From NCBI GenBank assembly GCA_902567045.1, contig CACFLJ010000002.1, positions 1 through 64,000 on the forward strand: a stretch of 64,000 nt of DNA, written 5' to 3'. A program made the position numbers and the translations under genes. This stretch comes from an uncultured Pelagibacteraceae bacterium (GTDB taxonomy: Bacteria; Pseudomonadota; Alphaproteobacteria; Pelagibacterales; Pelagibacteraceae). This document shows, piece by piece, positions 60,437 through 64,000 of this stretch (position 1 is its first letter; every line of letters starts with the position of its first letter). The notes below the pieces were generated by a model, which saw only the letters and a list, made by a program, of their open reading frames with translations, ran no database searches and had not been told where the DNA came from.

Positions 60437-60928
60437 ATGAAAGCGTTGCGAGCAGTTAATAATTTTTTAGCTTCGGCTTCATTAGCTCTCGCAATGTTAA
60501 TCATTTTTATTATGGTTGCTGCACTATTTTTAAGTGCAGCTACAAGATTCATTACAGGAACCGGATTTGCTTGGTTTATAGAACTACCACCTGTTTTAGT
60601 TAGTTGGTTAGTATTTCCATTATTAGGACCTCTTTTAAAAAAAGGACAACACATAAAAGTTGATTTTTTAACTCCTTTATTGTCAAAAAAAAATAAGGAA
60701 ATTTTGTTTTTAATTGTAAATATAGTTGCCCTTTTGTCGGCATGTGTTTTTTTTAAGGCTGGTCTAGATGCAACAATGATGTATTTCAATTTAGGTCAAG
60801 TCATGGAAATTGAAATTAGTATCCCTATATGGTGGATGTTTTTAGCATTCCCTGTTGGTTTTTTAATATTAGCTCTTACTTCATTAGAGTTATTACTCGA
60901 TAACATTAAAAATTTAATAAGAAATTAA
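60437..60928 (+). CDS. dctQ: TRAP transporter small permease (DctQ)
   Basis: A 163-aa membrane protein of four helices with the DctQ core 'FITGTGFAWFIELPPVLVSWLVFPLLGPLLKKGQHIKVDFL'. It lies 27 nt after dctP, and its stop is directly followed by the dctM ATG. It is more diverged from the other two DctQ proteins here than they are from each other in the first helix. Confidence 0.92.
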   Translation: MKALRAVNNFLASASLALAMLIIFIMVAALFLSAATRFITGTGFAWFIELPPVLVSWLVFPLLGPLLKKGQHIKVDFLTPLLSKKNKEILFLIVNIVALLSACVFFKAGLDATMMYFNLGQVMEIEISIPIWWMFLAFPVGFLILALTSLELLLDNIKNLIRN

Positions 60929-62194
60929 ATGTTTGCATTAGCATCTATATTGTCCTTAGTAGCTTTAATAATTTCTGTTCCAATTTTTTTAGTATTTGGT
61001 TTTGGCAGTTCTATAGCTGCTATTGGTGGATTAAATCTGCCTTGGTCTGTTTTAATTCAAGTGTCTTTCGGGGCTTTAACAAAACATGTCCTTATAGCTG
61101 TGCCATTGTTTATTTTTAGTGGAATGGCGATGCTTAAAGGTGGAGCAGCACTTAGACTTGTAAAATTTGCAACAACTTTAGTTGGACATTGGCCAGGAGG
61201 GTTGGGTGTGGCAATGGTTATTGCGATGGGATTCTTTGCAGCATTCTGTGGATCTATATTAGCTGCAATTACGGCTGTAGGAACAATCATGATGCCTAAA
61301 ATGATTGAGCAGGGCTACCCTACTCCATTTGTTGTGGTACTAGCTGCTTCAGCTGCTTTACTTGAAGCTTTAATTCCTCCATCAAATGCTGCTATTTTGT
61401 TTAGTGCACTTACATATGTTCCTGTCTCTAAAACATTTGCAGCCGGTGTAATACCAGGAATTATACTTTTAATTTTAATGGTCTTATTAGTTTTATTTAA
61501 ATGCAGACACATAAGAGCTGATAAAAAAGCAACTCTTAAAGAGAGATTAAGTTCTTTTGTTGCAGCACTTCCAGCTTTAATAACTCCAATTATTATATTA
61601 GGTGGAATATATGCAGGTTTTTTAACACCATCAGAGTCTGCAGCAATTGCTGGGGTTTATGCTGTTGCAATAGGATTTTTAATTTATAGGGAATTAACTT
61701 TTTCATCTCTTTTAAGTTGTTTGAAAGATACAGCTATCATTACCGCTGTTATATTTTCAATTATTGCGACCGCAACTTTTTTAAGTGTTGTGCTTACTTA
61801 TACTCAAGCCCCTCAAAAGATTATAACTTATTTTACAGATATGGGAGTAAGTGTAAATTTATTCTGGATAATGTTAGGAACAATATGTTTAATTTTAGGA
61901 ACGTTTATAGAAATAGTTCCAGTATTTTACTTAACTGTTCCAATATTTGCAGCTCTAACATTATCTTTTGATCAAAGCTTACTTCATTTATATGTAGTAT
62001 TTGTTGCTTTTGCTGGGATAGGAATGATTACTCCACCGGTTTGTGTGGGAATTTATACCGCTGCCGGAGTTATAAAAGAAAATCCTGCAAATGCGTTTAA
62101 AGAGGTACCATTATTTACGATTGTTGGAATTATTTATGGAATATTGATGATATTATTTCCCATATTTTCTACTTGGTTACCAAGTTTTCTCTAA
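60929..62194 (+). CDS. dctM: TRAP transporter large permease (DctM)
   Basis: A 421-aa TRAP channel subunit with 12 helices. Signatures are 'IAVPLFIFSGMAMLKGG', 'FAAFCGSILAAITAVGTIMMPKMIEQGYPTPFVVVLAASAALLEALIPPSNAA' and 'GMITPPVCVGIYTAAGVI'. The 'LLEALIPPSNAA' segment replaces the usual 'GTLGIIIPPS', marking a separate DctM branch and probably a different substrate. It abuts dctQ with no gap. It is convergent with a small gene 24 nt away. Confidence 0.94.
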   Translation: MFALASILSLVALIISVPIFLVFGFGSSIAAIGGLNLPWSVLIQVSFGALTKHVLIAVPLFIFSGMAMLKGGAALRLVKFATTLVGHWPGGLGVAMVIAMGFFAAFCGSILAAITAVGTIMMPKMIEQGYPTPFVVVLAASAALLEALIPPSNAAILFSALTYVPVSKTFAAGVIPGIILLILMVLLVLFKCRHIRADKKATLKERLSSFVAALPALITPIIILGGIYAGFLTPSESAAIAGVYAVAIGFLIYRELTFSSLLSCLKDTAIITAVIFSIIATATFLSVVLTYTQAPQKIITYFTDMGVSVNLFWIMLGTICLILGTFIEIVPVFYLTVPIFAALTLSFDQSLLHLYVVFVAFAGIGMITPPVCVGIYTAAGVIKENPANAFKEVPLFTIVGIIYGILMILFPIFSTWLPSFL

Positions 62195-62218
62195 AAATTA
62201 ATTTTAATAATTTCATCA

Positions 62219-62410
62219 TCAATTTTTAATTTCTTTCTCGCAAATTATTCTAGCTTCCGCAGGTTTAAGTTCTTTTTTCAGTTTACTTTTTGCTATTACA
62301 CATGCTGAGATTGATTTTTTAAGACTAAATTCCTCATATTTATCTACACTCATATAAAGAAATATTATAGCCGCTCCTAAAAATAACAACAATTTGTAAT
62401 TTTTATACAT
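62219..62410 (-). CDS. Small membrane-anchored protein
   Basis: A 63-aa protein with one N-terminal hydrophobic segment (about residues 6-21) and a charged tail with two cysteines in 'SACVIAKSKL' and 'RIICEKEI'. This could be a membrane anchor or an uncleaved signal peptide with a periplasmic disulfide. Function is unknown. Its ATG overlaps the desaturase stop by one base, which supports it as a real, co-transcribed gene. Confidence 0.6.
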   Translation of the reverse strand: MYKNYKLLLFLGAAIIFLYMSVDKYEEFSLKKSISACVIAKSKLKKELKPAEARIICEKEIKN

Positions 62411-63411
62411 TAAGAGGGTTGTTGCTCAGGTAAAGAGATATCTAAATGATAGTTTGGTTCATCTCTTTGTTTTTTAATAGCTGGAATTATTTCTTTATAG
62501 GTTTCAAATAATCCACTTTTAATTTCGGGTAACTGATCTTTTAAATGGTAATGTAATTTTTCTAAATTATATGCTGGAACAGTCGGAAAAATATGATGCA
62601 CACAATGGTACTCCATCTTCCAATAAAGAAAGCTTAGTATTGGGTTTAATTTCATATCCCTTGCTGACAATCTGTGATCTTTTACATCTCTAGCTAAACC
62701 AGCATGTTGTGTAAATGCAACAAATTTATGCAAACCTTTTCCATAATAGTGAGGCAACAAAAGATATAATGCTGGTAGCCAAGATGATATCAAAAGAGAC
62801 CAGATAATTATAGAGATCCAAATTAAAACATAAATTCTTGATATTAAAATAGCTCTTGGTCTTGCTTTTTCAGGAATACTATCAGTCATTACTTTAGTTT
62901 TTACTCCAAAAGCATGTTTTATAACTTCATTAGCAATGCTTTTTTTGAAAAATAACAATTCACCAAAAGGGATTAAATTCATTATTAGTTTTTTAGGAGT
63001 ATCTTTTAAATTATTGTCATATTCAATTTCATGATCATAAGGATCTTTTGTCGAATAAGTATTTCCATGGTGAACAAAGTGGGTATATCTCCATCTAGTG
63101 GGTTCAAAGTATGCCATGTAACTTGAGATATAATAAAATATTTCATTTAAAAATTTAGTCTTGAATGCTGTTTTATGACCTGTCTCGTGCCAAATTGGAT
63201 TACAAAAACAAAAAATGTTTCCATAAATGTAAAACCAAAATACTGACCACCAGGTACCCCAAGTTAAATATGCTAAATATCCAACAATACTTAATAAGCT
63301 AAAGTAAACGCCCACATGTACCAATCCTTTGATATCAGATTTTTTTGTTAGTTCTCTTAGTACTTCTTTATCAATATTAGGTCTAAACCACTTATCTAGT
63401 TTTACTTCCAT
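62410..63411 (-). CDS. Fatty acid desaturase family protein
   Basis: A 333-aa membrane-bound diiron enzyme. Three histidine boxes are visible: 'HETGH' (75-79), 'HFVHH' (111-115) and 'HCVHHIFPTVP' in the last third. Four hydrophobic helices lie between them. The family includes acyl-lipid desaturases, hydroxylases and beta-carotene-type enzymes. Which lipid it modifies is not clear. It lies 37 nt behind the xsc gene, so the two may share a transcript. Confidence 0.87.
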   Translation of the reverse strand: MEVKLDKWFRPNIDKEVLRELTKKSDIKGLVHVGVYFSLLSIVGYLAYLTWGTWWSVFWFYIYGNIFCFCNPIWHETGHKTAFKTKFLNEIFYYISSYMAYFEPTRWRYTHFVHHGNTYSTKDPYDHEIEYDNNLKDTPKKLIMNLIPFGELLFFKKSIANEVIKHAFGVKTKVMTDSIPEKARPRAILISRIYVLIWISIIIWSLLISSWLPALYLLLPHYYGKGLHKFVAFTQHAGLARDVKDHRLSARDMKLNPILSFLYWKMEYHCVHHIFPTVPAYNLEKLHYHLKDQLPEIKSGLFETYKEIIPAIKKQRDEPNYHLDISLPEQQPS

Positions 63412-63448
63412 AAATTAGAGTATGAATTTACATCATACACATATTTAT

Positions 63449-64000
63449 TTAACCAACCAATGATTTTTGAGGCTTCATATCACCTTTTTCAATTCCTGCT
63501 ACTTCAACCGGTTTCTTCATAGCATCTCTTCTAAATGGCTCACCTAATTCTTGGTTCAAAATTACTTCTATAAATGTTGTAATTCCTTTTTTTTGATCCT
63601 CACATGATTGTTTGATTGCTGCAGTTGTTTCTTCCATAGTTTTAACGGCAACTCCCTTTAAACCACATGCATTAGCAACTTTGGCGTAGCTTAGTTCAGG
63701 ATCTAATTCTGTTCCAATAAAATTATCATCAAACCATAAAATAGAATTTCTCTTTTCTGCTCCCCATTGGTAATTTCTAAATATTACCATTGTAATTGCA
63801 GGCCATTCTTCCCTTGCACAAGAACTCATTTCATTCATACTTATTCCAAATGCACCATCGCCTGCAAAACCAATTACAGGTGTATCTGGACATCCTATTT
63901 TTGCTCCAAGTATTGATGGAAAACCATAACCACATGGACCAAACAAACCTGGTGCTAAATATTTTCTTGGCTTTTCAAAAGTTGGATATGCGTTACCTAT
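63449..64000 (-). CDS. xsc: Sulfoacetaldehyde acetyltransferase (Xsc), C-terminal part
   Basis: The window ends inside this gene; 183 codons of the C-terminal part are present and the frame is open to the edge. It is the thiamine-diphosphate-binding domain: 'IGFAGDGAFGISMNE' is the G-D-G motif, followed by 'RNYQWGAEKRN'. 'LNQELGEPFRRDAMKKPV' near the end is characteristic of Xsc. Xsc turns sulfoacetaldehyde and phosphate into acetyl phosphate and sulfite, the key step in taurine and isethionate breakdown. A different acetolactate-synthase-like enzyme is less likely given that C-terminal motif. Confidence 0.88.
   Translation of the reverse strand: MGNAYPTFEKPRKYLAPGLFGPCGYGFPSILGAKIGCPDTPVIGFAGDGAFGISMNEMSSCAREEWPAITMVIFRNYQWGAEKRNSILWFDDNFIGTELDPELSYAKVANACGLKGVAVKTMEETTAAIKQSCEDQKKGITTFIEVILNQELGEPFRRDAMKKPVEVAGIEKGDMKPQKSLVG

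Noticed and set aside
63420-63438. 6-bp inverted repeat (GTATGA/TCATAC) between xsc and the desaturase
   Set aside because: Too short and without a T-run; such stems are expected by chance in DNA this AT-rich.
1-64000. CRISPR arrays, insertion sequences, prophage genes, rRNA
   Set aside because: I saw no direct-repeat arrays, transposase or phage proteins. All A/T-run repeats are explained by base composition.

Overview
This window looks like a chromosomal piece of a streamlined marine alphaproteobacterium of the SAR11 (Pelagibacterales) type. The DNA is very AT-rich. About 70 genes fill 64 kb, and no gap without a gene exceeds 160 bases. Start and stop codons often overlap (TAATG or ATGA), and convergent genes overlap at their ends. 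Metabolism is typical of SAR11: many periplasmic-binding-protein transporters (three TRAP systems, one tripartite tricarboxylate system, one amino-acid ABC system) and small salvage and catabolic modules. I found no IS element, phage gene, CRISPR array or rRNA, and no recognisable transcription-factor gene.

Layout. 0-3.7 kb: purS-purQ-purL, then BolA and monothiol glutaredoxin (+ strand). 3.7-13.5 kb: housekeeping genes on the - strand (rpsD, a TrmJ-like methyltransferase, cimA, cysS, nadE, class II DAHP synthase, a sulfotransferase-like gene, glmS, and a GlmU that has only its acetyltransferase half). 13.6-17.8 kb: gph and a methylcitrate-cycle operon (prpD-prpB-prpC). 17.8-22.4 kb: class Ia nrdA-nrdB and a phosphohexomutase. 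22.4-29.7 kb: a TRAP transporter co-oriented with malonyl-CoA decarboxylase and facing a class III CoA-transferase, probably a malonate-type uptake module. 29.7-35.7 kb: rpoZ, an MFS carrier, a 3-hydroxyisobutyrate-dehydrogenase-family enzyme, small redox genes and a glycosyltransferase. 35.7-41.6 kb: tctCBA, an AbrB-family membrane protein, a TSUP carrier and a GT9 glycosyltransferase. 42-45 kb: an amino-acid ABC importer without its ATPase, coupled to a nitrilase-family amidase.

45-58 kb is the most interesting part. A SpeD-SpeE fusion (spermidine synthesis, releasing methylthioadenosine) is translationally coupled to a FucA-like class II aldolase. Ten kb away lie mtnP and mtnA, with apt facing them. 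Together these genes could run a dihydroxyacetone-phosphate shunt that salvages methylthioadenosine. Between them sits an aromatic-type catabolic cluster: flavin hydroxylase, extradiol ring-cleavage dioxygenase, FAH-family hydrolase, a TRAP transporter, and a BKACE enzyme beside it. 58-64 kb: tRNA-Met, a glutathione S-transferase, a third TRAP system, a fatty acid desaturase, and the 3' part of a sulfoacetaldehyde acetyltransferase (xsc) cut by the window edge.

A recurring pattern links the transporters. Each of the five solute-binding-protein genes has a purine-rich Shine-Dalgarno sequence in front of it and a stem-loop at its 3' junction. Where permease genes follow on the same strand, the stem-loop lies between the binding protein and the permeases. 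This suggests differential expression of binding protein and permease set by RNA structure rather than by regulators.
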